Part shown: positions 1-5,857 of the stretch, piece after piece
Layout of the letters: every line of letters starts with the position of its first letter
How positions within the stretch are numbered: the stretch's first letter is position 1
From: Patescibacteria group bacterium
Lineage (GTDB): Bacteria > Patescibacteria > Microgenomatia > Levybacterales > UBA12049
DNA: 6,020 nucleotides
Direction of reading: 5' to 3'
Assembly (NCBI GenBank): GCA_023381035.1
Contig: JAMCTK010000035.1
Span: 1-6,020, forward strand
Position numbers and translations under genes: made by a program
Notes under the pieces: generated by a model
Databases searched by the model: none
What the model saw: only the letters and a program-made list of their open reading frames with translations
Told to the model about the DNA's origin: nothing

Positions 1-142
1 GTTCGGCACCTGAAGGATACGGAAATTCGATTAAGGTATAGAATTTGGGCTTATCTGACTTATCATCAGCTCTATACATCTTCTCTTCTTCCCATTTTTT
101 TTGCCACTTAGGCTCAATTTCTGTTGGAAAATATTTTTTCAT
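1..142 (-). CDS. leuS: Leucyl-tRNA synthetase, N-terminal 47 residues (partial)
   Basis: Cytoplasmic class I aminoacyl-tRNA synthetase that charges tRNA-Leu with leucine. Only the first 47 codons are in the window; the gene continues past the left edge. Seen: the minus-strand frame begins [20 protein letters not shown] and ends in [17 protein letters not shown]. The early [13 protein letters not shown] segment and the FPYPSG motif just before the HIGH-like ATP site are the usual opening of bacterial LeuRS; the HIGH motif itself would lie just outside. The ATG at 142 is chosen because the N-terminus then has the standard family length. An in-frame TTG ten codons upstream would add a non-family extension. 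No Shine-Dalgarno is visible. It is transcribed divergently from the membrane protein gene at 266. Related class I synthetases (Val, Ile) do not normally combine these two motifs in this way. Confidence 0.9.
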   Translation of the reverse strand, partial: MKKYFPTEIEPKWQKKWEEEKMYRADDKSDKPKFYTLIEFPYPSGAE

Positions 143-162
143 AAGAATTACTTGCTGAAGCA

Positions 163-191
163 ATTCTAACAATTAAGTAGTTAACAATCAA
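163..191 (-). promoter_or_regulatory. Candidate promoter for leuS
   Basis: On the minus strand, TTGATT (plus-strand 186-191) is followed after exactly 17 bases by TAGAAT (163-168). These match the sigma-70 consensus hexamers at 4 of 6 and 5 of 6 positions. The start of transcription would fall near 156, giving a leader of about 14 bases before the ATG at 142. That is too short for a T-box leader. Found by eye, so the hexamer matches could be chance in AT-rich DNA. Confidence 0.5.
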
Positions 192-197
192 TATTGA
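188..197. repeat. 10-bp perfect palindrome overlapping the leuS -35
   Basis: TCAATATTGA is a perfect 10-base palindrome that overlaps the candidate -35 hexamer of leuS. A protein dimer bound here could block the leuS promoter, but short palindromes are common in AT-rich DNA and there is no second copy nearby. Operator function is only a possibility. Confidence 0.25.
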
Positions 198-229
198 GCG
201 CGAGAGGCAGGACTATTTGCTGATTGTGA

Positions 230-252
230 TTTGAAATTTCAAATTTGAAATT
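230..252. repeat. Palindromic heptamer array upstream of the membrane protein gene
   Basis: Three heptamers follow head to tail: TTTGAAA (230-236), TTTCAAA (237-243), TTTGAAA (244-250). The alternation makes nested perfect palindromes: 12 bases at 231-242 and 18 bases at 235-252. The first heptamer overlaps the candidate -35 hexamer and the rest fills the spacer of the promoter for the gene at 266. It could be an operator or a low-complexity intergenic repeat. A related direct repeat occurs at the start of the next gene (912-937). Confidence 0.6.
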
Positions 253-259
253 GTATGAT
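231..259 (+). promoter_or_regulatory. Promoter of the membrane protein gene, leaderless
   Basis: TTGAAA (231-236) and TATGAT (254-259) each match the sigma-70 consensus at 5 of 6 positions and are separated by the ideal 17 bases. Transcription would start about 7 bases after the -10, at or next to 266, which is the A of the ATG. The transcript would therefore be leaderless, fitting the absence of any Shine-Dalgarno. This is the best promoter in the window and probably drives the genes that follow. Confidence 0.6.
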
Positions 260-265
260 TTATTT

Positions 266-895
266 ATGAAGCTTATTATTCAATCTCTTGTCTTAATTGT
301 CTCTTTTCTTGCCATTTATATCTGGCAACAAACAATCCTGACTGCCTACACCATCCCAGCCTTAGGCTTCTTGATCTTTATTTATCTTTTTCTTTCTGCA
401 CGCAAAAAAGGCAGAGCTTTTTTGGAATTAGGCAATAGTCCCTGGGCAATCTTTGCTCTTAATACGGTAATCTTTCTCTTAATCTTTTCTACAGAAGGAT
501 TAAGTTCTCCAATATTTTTCCTTTTATACTTTCTTGGCTTTGGAATTGCCTTTGTTTTTGAACCAATGGCAATTTTTGTTTTTGTCGTAGGCACAGTGCT
601 CATTTTTTTACCTGACGCTTTGAAAAATGATGTTACAACAAATTTCTTAAAAGTCGGGTCTTTAGTGTTAATCTCTCCTCTTGCCTATTTCTTTGGGAAT
701 GAATTTAGGAGAAATGATGATCAGGAAGCTGAAATTGAGGCACTAGAAGAACGCAGCCAGGAAGCAGCTGACACTATTGCTCAAGATGTGAAAACCGTAA
801 TTGAAGAGGAAAAAGAAAATCTAAGCACAAAAGCAACAGACAAGCTAAATGATATCTTGGAAGAAACCGAAGACCTCAGGCAGGAAAAAAAATAA
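266..895 (+). CDS. Six-helix membrane protein with charged coiled-coil tail, sensor-like
   Basis: Not assigned to a named family. The 209-residue product has about six hydrophobic segments (roughly residues 4-20, 28-44, 60-75, 84-97, 99-116, 127-144), then a highly charged Glu/Lys-rich helical tail from about 148 to the end that looks like a coiled coil and should lie in the cytoplasm. The segment STEGLSSPIFFLLYFL (75-90) resembles the 'GG-x-SPF-x-LY' loop of six-helix sensor domains of histidine kinases such as RegB/PrrB-type proteins. No H-box, ATPase or other output domain follows, so this would be a sensor-like membrane module alone. The ATG at 266 is preferred over an in-frame TTG at 245 because the predicted transcript begins at 266 and the TTG lies inside the promoter spacer. 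The next gene follows after 12 bases, suggesting one operon. Alternative: a structural membrane protein with a cytoplasmic coiled coil. Confidence 0.75.
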   Translation: MKLIIQSLVLIVSFLAIYIWQQTILTAYTIPALGFLIFIYLFLSARKKGRAFLELGNSPWAIFALNTVIFLLIFSTEGLSSPIFFLLYFLGFGIAFVFEPMAIFVFVVGTVLIFLPDALKNDVTTNFLKVGSLVLISPLAYFFGNEFRRNDDQEAEIEALEERSQEAADTIAQDVKTVIEEEKENLSTKATDKLNDILEETEDLRQEKK

Positions 896-907
896 ATATC
901 CAACTGA

Positions 908-1669
908 ATGAAAATTGAAAATTTTAAATTGAAAATTCCCCTACTGATCTTCTCTCTCTTATGTTTTCTTTTTTATGCTGAATTAACGTTTGGTGAAACA
1001 ATGTCTAATTCAGACTATATCCTGAGATGGGGAAATTTTAATATGGTTTCCGGTAAACCCACCAACGCAAGTTACAAAGTTAGCTATACCGCTGGACAAG
1101 TTGCTCCAGGACTTTATACAGGAGCAAATTTTAAAGTCAGATCCGGGTTTCAATATATTTACACTCTTTATCCTTTTTCATTTAGTATTTCTGATTTGGA
1201 TATTGATTTTGGCATAATTGATCCCACTTCTCCTGTCAGCAGAACAAACATCTTAAGTGTTGATAATCAAACTGCAGGTGGATATGTTGTTACCGGATAT
1301 GAAAATCACCAACTCTTAATTCCTGCAAGTGGCGATTTGATCCCAGACACCTCTTGCGACAATGGTCTTTGCACGGAAACCACATCTGGACCTTGGGTGG
1401 GCACTGAAACTTCTCTTACTTATGGCTTTGGCTACAGATGTGATGCTATTACCACAAACTATTGCTCGGCGGATTTTAACACTGCTGATTACTACAAGCA
1501 GTTTGCTGATATTTCAAAAGATGAAACTCCTCAAACTATTTTCTCTAATACCTCGACTGTTGGCAAAAGCCAACAAGCTCAAATTACTTACAAAGTAAAT
1601 GTTTCTTCAACTCAAAAGTCAGGCAGATATTCAAATATCATTACCTATGTTGCGACCGGAACTTTTTAA
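908..1669 (+). CDS. Secreted beta-rich surface protein A1 (WxL-like cargo)
   Basis: Exported protein of 253 residues with no C-terminal anchor. Residues 1-29 form a signal peptide (basic start, hydrophobic core PLLIFSLLCFLFYAEL). Residues about 34-83 carry a small module of the kind 'S-x-Y-x-L-x-x-G-x-F-x-x-x-S-G-K-P-T-x-x-x-Y', ending in YKVSYTAGQVAPGLYTG and FKVRSGFQYI, which I associate with CPR envelope proteins. Residues about 90-253 form a beta-sandwich-like domain ending in GRYSNIITYVATGTF. This domain matches the C-terminus of the protein at 2705-4201: IDFGIID...LSVDNQTAGGYVVT there reads VDMGVLV...LTVTTNTTFGYSIT. The mature part has four cysteines (150, 155, 178, 186), enough for two disulfides. 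No Shine-Dalgarno is visible. The partner gene starts one base after the stop. The domain resembles WxL domains, but no W-x-L tripeptide is present. Function inferred: surface cargo or adhesin held by the next gene's product. Confidence 0.8.
   Translation: MKIENFKLKIPLLIFSLLCFLFYAELTFGETMSNSDYILRWGNFNMVSGKPTNASYKVSYTAGQVAPGLYTGANFKVRSGFQYIYTLYPFSFSISDLDIDFGIIDPTSPVSRTNILSVDNQTAGGYVVTGYENHQLLIPASGDLIPDTSCDNGLCTETTSGPWVGTETSLTYGFGYRCDAITTNYCSADFNTADYYKQFADISKDETPQTIFSNTSTVGKSQQAQITYKVNVSSTQKSGRYSNIITYVATGTF
912..937 (+). repeat. 12-bp direct repeat at the start of the A1 gene
   Basis: AAATTGAAAATT occurs twice, at 912-923 and 926-937, separated by two bases. It lies inside codons 2-10 of the gene and resembles the TTTGAAA heptamers upstream of 266. 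It may be low-complexity sequence favouring an unstructured ribosome landing site, or an intergenic repeat into which the reading frame has extended. If so, the real start could be the in-frame TTG at 929, which would keep most of the signal peptide. Confidence 0.5.
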
Positions 1670-1670
1670 T

Positions 1671-2630
1671 ATGAAAAGAATTTGCGCTTGGTCCATTTTT
1701 TTTTCTTTTATATTTTTTACTTTTAGCTTAAAGCAAGTTCAAGCTGCCTCAATTTCTCTGGGCGTTTTTCCCCCAATTATTCAAATTGACTCTACTCCTC
1801 CTGCCGATATTTCTTCTCCGATTGAAATTCAGAACAATAGCGAAGATCCTGTTCAATTAAAGATTATTTTTAAACCTTTTAAGGCAAGCGCATCGGAAAA
1901 CGGGACGCCTGAATATCTAAAAGACGGTGTTTCTTTTGGAGATGATCCATTATTTTTTCAAAAAGTTAAAATTCTTGATGGAGAAGAAATGGTTGGAAGC
2001 ATAGAACTTGCTCCAAAACAAGTTAAAAAATTAACTTTAAATATTGACATACCTGCTGATCAACCCCCATCAGACTATTACTTTTCCGTACTCTTCATAT
2101 CAAAAACTCAAATTGAGACAGACACGAATAATACTCAAGCGGCAGGAGGAATTGGAACAAATGTCCTTTTAACAATTGGTCCAAAAGGAACAACAACAGG
2201 AGTGGTTAAAGAATTTTCTGCCCCTTTTTGGCTGGAAAAAGGCCCGGTTCCCTTTACGATTAGGGTTGCTAATACCAGCAAACATTTTATTAATCCCAAA
2301 GGTCAAGTGCTGATTAAAAATATGTTCGGAATGACAATCGGCAGAGTTGATTTATTACCTGTTAACATTCTAAGCGGAACAACCAGGATTATTCCCGGAA
2401 CATCAAGCAGTAAACAAGTGGTTGTAAACAACACTGCTCTTTGGCCGGAAAAATTCCTACTCGGACCATATACCGCAACCCTTACTGTGTCTTTGTCTGA
2501 ACAAGGACCCATTTTAAAGAAAACTGTTCATTTTATAGGATTTCCAATTGCAACAATTATCGGTTTAATTATCGTCGCTATAGTGTTTTTATTAATCAAA
2601 AATAGGGTGAAACGTAAGTTGACAAAATAG
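1671..2630 (+). CDS. Membrane-anchored WxLIP-like (DUF916/DUF3324-type) protein B1
   Basis: Extracytoplasmic protein of 319 residues anchored by one C-terminal helix. Signal peptide 1-25 (cleavage near VQA|AS); two beta-sandwich regions at about 27-145 and 163-285; transmembrane helix about 290-309; short basic cytoplasmic end KNRVKRKLTK. The opening SLGVFPPIIQID followed by IEIQNNSEDPVQLKI is the pattern of DUF916, the peptidoglycan-binding part of WxL-interacting proteins. The second region, with NPKGQVLIKNMFG and LLGPYTATL, fits the DUF3324 part. It aligns along its whole length with the protein at 4207-5229. The ATG at 1671 gives a clean signal peptide; an in-frame extension to 1599 would overlap the upstream gene and bury that signal. 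One base separates it from the A1 gene, so the two are surely cotranscribed. No cysteine in the mature protein. Inferred role: holding A1 at the envelope. The family call is by eye. Confidence 0.7.
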   Translation: MKRICAWSIFFSFIFFTFSLKQVQAASISLGVFPPIIQIDSTPPADISSPIEIQNNSEDPVQLKIIFKPFKASASENGTPEYLKDGVSFGDDPLFFQKVKILDGEEMVGSIELAPKQVKKLTLNIDIPADQPPSDYYFSVLFISKTQIETDTNNTQAAGGIGTNVLLTIGPKGTTTGVVKEFSAPFWLEKGPVPFTIRVANTSKHFINPKGQVLIKNMFGMTIGRVDLLPVNILSGTTRIIPGTSSSKQVVVNNTALWPEKFLLGPYTATLTVSLSEQGPILKKTVHFIGFPIATIIGLIIVAIVFLLIKNRVKRKLTK

Positions 2631-2644
2631 CCACAAGATGACTC

Positions 2645-2680
2645 TTGACAACTACCATATTTTTATTGAATACTGATAAT
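2645..2680 (+). promoter_or_regulatory. Candidate internal promoter ahead of the second pair
   Basis: The 74-base gap between B1 and A2 holds a perfect TTGACA (2645-2650), with AATACT 18 bases later (2669-2674; 4 of 6 to consensus) and a better -10, GATAAT (2675-2680; 5 of 6), six bases further but badly spaced at 24. Transcription would start near 2681-2687, about 18-24 bases before the ATG at 2705. No terminator stem is seen between B1 and this site, so read-through from upstream remains possible. Confidence 0.4.
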
Positions 2681-2704
2681 AGCATTAATGTCATATTCTT
2701 TTTA

Positions 2705-4201
2705 ATGAAAAAGCTTTTATTTTTAGGAGTTATTCTAACTGTTCAAATTCTTTTATTACTATCCTTAGCTCCGGCCTCATCTGTTTATGCGGCTGATTTG
2801 TCTCCTTTAAAAGACACTCTTTCCACATCCCGCACTTCTCCATCAACTGTCATTGATGCTTATCAAGTAGGTAGTTTAATACAAGCTCAATTCAAGGACC
2901 CTGTTGGCGCTTTTTATCTTTCATCAGACTCAGCAAAAATTTATAATAATCTTGGAGCAGTTGTCGATACCGCAAATGTTGCCTCAATGTCAGCTTTAAA
3001 TACACCTTCTGCCGGAAAAAGAATGGTATATTTCACTTCAGCACTTGGAAGCACCGCACATTATCCGGGAGAACCCTTGGTTGTGCCAATTACCGCTATG
3101 CATTCAATCTCGTTTAAAACAGGTGTGCAGATCCCTGCCACAACAGGAACCATTGCTATTACTTTTCCAACTCTGGCAAGCGGTGATTCAAATACAACAG
3201 CCTCTCCTTCCGCAAGCACGTTTCAACTAAATGGCTTGGCAACAGCACAAGTAAAGATCTGGGACGTAACAGGTGCTGCTGAAATAACTGGGTTTACAGT
3301 AGCAATTACCAATCCGACTGCCGGAACTGCTCCTGTTGTAACAATTACTCTTGGAGCAACTAACATGCTTGCAGCTCGAGATTTTGTTATTTACCTAGGT
3401 TGCACAGCAGTAAGTGCCGCTGGCTGTACTGCCGGTTCGCCAAGAATTATTAATCCAACTAAAACTGCTGCCAACGGAACATCTGATGGTTGGAGAATTA
3501 GAGTGCTAACCAGAGATACAAGCGGAGGAGGAACTGATTTGGAAAGTGGCTCAACCAGAATTGCCACTATTGAATCAGTTACGGTTCAGGGAATAATTGA
3601 GCCAACTCTAACCTTCACTATCGCAGGAGTAGCAAGCAACTATAATTTCAATGCTGTTACAGGTTGCGTATCGGAAACAGTTAACACCGGAGTTGCTTCA
3701 ACTGCAACATTTGTTGATATGGGAGTCCTTGTTTCCCCAATCAGAATTTCAGGACAAACTTTAACGGTAACAACCAACACTACCTTTGGCTACTCAATTA
3801 CAGCCACTACCTCAGGTCAATTTAAAGATCCAAGCAGCGGTTCCATTATTGGAGACGTTAACACCGGGACAGGATTGACTGCAAATAATGTCCCTGCACC
3901 GGCTGGAATGACAGCAGGAACAACAGCTTTTGGTGTGTTTCCTTGCGGATCAGCAGTTCCGGCTGCTTCGCCCAATTGGAACTCAGGAAATACCATTGGA
4001 GGCGGTGCAGCAGGGGCTTACGGAATGAATCCGTGGAACGTTGGAGTTAATAACTTCTATGCAACAATTGCAACCAGAGCTGTAGCACCAACAGGAGGAA
4101 CTGAAACAACTGCTGTAAGATATGCGGCAACAGTAGCTGCTGCTGTTCCTGCTGGAGTCTATTCAAATGCATTTACTTACGTAGCATCAGCTAACTTTTA
4201 A
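2705..4201 (+). CDS. Large secreted Ala/Thr-rich surface protein A2 (WxL-like cargo)
   Basis: Exported protein of 498 residues without an anchor. Signal peptide 1-29 (cleavage near VYA|AD). The mature N-terminus LSPLKDTLSTSRTSPS is of a kind I associate with CPR surface proteins. Residues about 130-300 are beta-rich and Thr/Ala/Gly-rich, including ISFKTGVQIPATTGTIAITF, a Fn3/adhesin-like pattern of no named family. Residues about 300-498 form the domain shared with A1, ending AGVYSNAFTYVASANF against A1's SGRYSNIITYVATGTF; it carries a Gly/Ala/Asn-rich insertion at about 390-450. Four cysteines (233, 241, 321, 414). No W-x-L tripeptide. The ATG at 2705 gives a proper signal peptide; the in-frame TTG at 2645 is the first three bases of the candidate -35 hexamer and is rejected. 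No Shine-Dalgarno. The anchored partner starts five bases after the stop. Size and composition suggest it could be a main surface or S-layer-like component, which is inference. Confidence 0.8.
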   Translation: MKKLLFLGVILTVQILLLLSLAPASSVYAADLSPLKDTLSTSRTSPSTVIDAYQVGSLIQAQFKDPVGAFYLSSDSAKIYNNLGAVVDTANVASMSALNTPSAGKRMVYFTSALGSTAHYPGEPLVVPITAMHSISFKTGVQIPATTGTIAITFPTLASGDSNTTASPSASTFQLNGLATAQVKIWDVTGAAEITGFTVAITNPTAGTAPVVTITLGATNMLAARDFVIYLGCTAVSAAGCTAGSPRIINPTKTAANGTSDGWRIRVLTRDTSGGGTDLESGSTRIATIESVTVQGIIEPTLTFTIAGVASNYNFNAVTGCVSETVNTGVASTATFVDMGVLVSPIRISGQTLTVTTNTTFGYSITATTSGQFKDPSSGSIIGDVNTGTGLTANNVPAPAGMTAGTTAFGVFPCGSAVPAASPNWNSGNTIGGGAAGAYGMNPWNVGVNNFYATIATRAVAPTGGTETTAVRYAATVAAAVPAGVYSNAFTYVASANF

Positions 4202-4206
4202 TATAT

Positions 4207-5229
4207 ATGAAAACACTGCCCAAAACATCATTTAATAAAAAACTAAAATCTTCCCTTCTCGTTTTTTCAATTACTGTTTTCACCTTTACATTTTTGGCTT
4301 TGAGCTTAAAAATAGCCAGTGCCCAATATTTAAAATCACTGACCATTACTCCACCGGCTGTTGAAAAAGCAGTTTCACCCGGCGACAGAGTAGAAGGAGA
4401 GCTTAAAATTATTAACGATGGAGACATGCCTCTTTCATTTAACGTAGAGGTTCAAGATTATATCGTAGTAGATTCCAATGGAACTCCAAACCTTTTACCC
4501 TTAAACACTCTTAATTCAAAGTATTCAGCAGCTGCTTGGCTAGGAGTAAATCCAACTATAGTAACGGTTGAACCGCATAAAAGACAGGTTTTCAACTATT
4601 ATCTTCAGGTTCCGGATGATGCAAAACCAGGAGGACACTATGCTGCTGTCGTCTACAAACCAGTCGAAGAAAAGACTAAAGGAACCGGAACAAGCGTAAA
4701 TGGAGTTATGGCAAACCTCTTTTACATCACTGTAAAAGGAGATGTTAAAGAAGAAGCCTCTATTACCAAATTCCTGGCCAACCTATTTAATGAATATGGT
4801 CCTGTAAGCATTAAGGCTCAAATAAAGAATTCCGGAGATTTACACATAAAACCAAAGGGATCAGTCACGGTCACCGATCTTTTGGGTAGAAAATCACAAG
4901 TCGCACTAAGTGAGCGCAACATCTTCCCAGGTGGCGGGCTAAGAGATTACGAAGAAACAGTTGGCTCAAAATGGATGTTTGGCCCATATACTGCTAAGCT
5001 AGCGGCAACCTACGGTCAGAAGAACAATCTCCCTCTTAACGCAACTGTAACCTTCTGGGTACTTCCTTGGAAAATCGGTTTACTCATAGTTCTTATCATA
5101 GTCCTAGTCGTACTAGGCAAGATGTATCTTGATAAGGCAAAAACACAGAATGGACACAAAGAAGATAAAAAACCAGAAGAAACTAAAGAAACAGTTGCGA
5201 CTGACGAAACAACTCCTTCTCAAGAATAA
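4207..5229 (+). CDS. Membrane-anchored WxLIP-like (DUF916/DUF3324-type) protein B2
   Basis: Paralogue of the protein at 1671-2630, 340 residues. Long signal peptide 1-39 with a basic start (cleavage near ASA|QY). First beta-sandwich about 42-150, opening LTITPPAVEKAVSPGD, then LKIINDGDMPLSFNVEVQDY and PDDAKPGGHYAAVVYKP, the DUF916-like pattern. Second region about 165-283 with IKPKGSVTVTDLLGR, NIFPGGG and MFGPYTAKL. Transmembrane helix about 287-305. Unlike B1, it then has a 35-residue Lys/Glu/Thr-rich tail (KEDKKPEETKETV) that should be cytoplasmic. No cysteine. Both WxL-interacting proteins and these B proteins combine an extracytoplasmic sandwich pair with a single C-terminal helix. Five bases separate it from A2, indicating cotranscription and a matched pair. 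Inferred role: tethering A2 and contacting the wall or another envelope layer. An open frame on the opposite strand at 4191-4427 is only a shadow of this gene. Confidence 0.75.
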   Translation: MKTLPKTSFNKKLKSSLLVFSITVFTFTFLALSLKIASAQYLKSLTITPPAVEKAVSPGDRVEGELKIINDGDMPLSFNVEVQDYIVVDSNGTPNLLPLNTLNSKYSAAAWLGVNPTIVTVEPHKRQVFNYYLQVPDDAKPGGHYAAVVYKPVEEKTKGTGTSVNGVMANLFYITVKGDVKEEASITKFLANLFNEYGPVSIKAQIKNSGDLHIKPKGSVTVTDLLGRKSQVALSERNIFPGGGLRDYEETVGSKWMFGPYTAKLAATYGQKNNLPLNATVTFWVLPWKIGLLIVLIIVLVVLGKMYLDKAKTQNGHKEDKKPEETKETVATDETTPSQE

Positions 5230-5248
5230 TCCTTAACACTCTTCCCTA

Positions 5249-5276
5249 TTGCAAATTCACAATTTATTTATATAAT
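5249..5276 (+). promoter_or_regulatory. Promoter of the downstream soluble protein gene, near-leaderless
   Basis: A perfect TATAAT (5271-5276) is preceded after 16 bases by TTGCAA (5249-5254; 4 of 6 to consensus). Transcription would begin near 5283, two bases before the ATG at 5285, so the mRNA would have essentially no leader. This separates the gene at 5285 from the surface-protein genes, although no terminator is seen after B2. Confidence 0.55.
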
Positions 5277-5284
5277 TCATCTTA

Positions 5285-5857
5285 ATGATATTAGAAACTA
5301 AATCAACTCCTGATCAAAGTCCAAGCACTGCTGTGTTTTTCGACCATAAACATCCGGGTCTAATCGCGGCAAACATCCTCAGAAAAGCAGGCTTCAAGAT
5401 TGAAACCCATTGGCCGGCATCGCTAAATGAAGAAGTGAAGGTCTTGAGTGTTGACCAGGAAACATCCTCTCTTTATCAGGGTATCCTGGAAACCCCTGAG
5501 ATTAACGCCATATGGGCCTGTCAAAAAGGAGAAACAGATGGAGAGATAGGAACAATGCTAAGCAAATGCGACTGGTCTCATTTCACAAGGAGTAGAATGG
5601 AAGCCTTGTTTCACGTGCGTGCTGCAAGCATCCATATGAAAAGATGGGACACTGAACATGATGAGGAACATCTCCAAAGAGCGGAAACATCTCTTGACAG
5701 TGCAGAAGTTGTTTTCCCTGAAGGAGCTACTCTTCCGGAAAAGCCAGAGGTAAAAAAACTAGTTCTAAGAGCAATTAAGTCCACTATGGAAAAAGCAGGA
5801 ATGAGTTATTATGCCAGAATGAAGCCATACTTCGAAAAAGAGCTAGTAACTGCCTAG
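5285..5857 (+). CDS. Soluble protein of unknown function
   Basis: Not recognised. The 190-residue product has no signal peptide or membrane segment and should be cytoplasmic. The first part (about 15-80) alternates short hydrophobic strands and helices: STAVFFDH, a helix through PGLIAANILRKAGF, KIETHWPA, and INAIWACQKG, which suggests a small alpha/beta (Rossmann-like) fold. The rest (about 100-190) looks helical and charged. Histidine, tryptophan and two cysteines (79, 95) cluster at IWACQKG and SKCDWSHF, with HVRAASIHMKRW after them; these could form a metal or catalytic site, but no known motif is complete. The start at 5285 fits the TATAAT eight bases upstream. Its codons look less AT-rich than those of the membrane protein at 266. 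It has its own promoter and is probably unrelated to the surface system. Confidence 0.75.
   Translation: MILETKSTPDQSPSTAVFFDHKHPGLIAANILRKAGFKIETHWPASLNEEVKVLSVDQETSSLYQGILETPEINAIWACQKGETDGEIGTMLSKCDWSHFTRSRMEALFHVRAASIHMKRWDTEHDEEHLQRAETSLDSAEVVFPEGATLPEKPEVKKLVLRAIKSTMEKAGMSYYARMKPYFEKELVTA

Noticed and set aside
143..244. T-box riboswitch upstream of leuS
   Set aside because: No T-box core sequence is visible on the minus strand and the probable leader is only about 14 bases.
245..265. TTG start for the membrane protein, seven codons upstream
   Set aside because: The TTG lies in the spacer of a well-formed promoter whose transcript should begin at 266.
1599..1670. N-terminal extension of B1 into the A1 gene
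   Set aside because: It would bury the signal peptide; the ATG at 1671 gives a clean one and follows the A1 stop by one base.
2645..2704. TTG start for A2
   Set aside because: It coincides with the TTGACA hexamer, and the ATG at 2705 opens a typical signal peptide.
4191..4427. Antisense open frame over the start of B2
   Set aside because: Fully overlaps a clear signal-peptide gene on the other strand and has no promoter or protein-like features.
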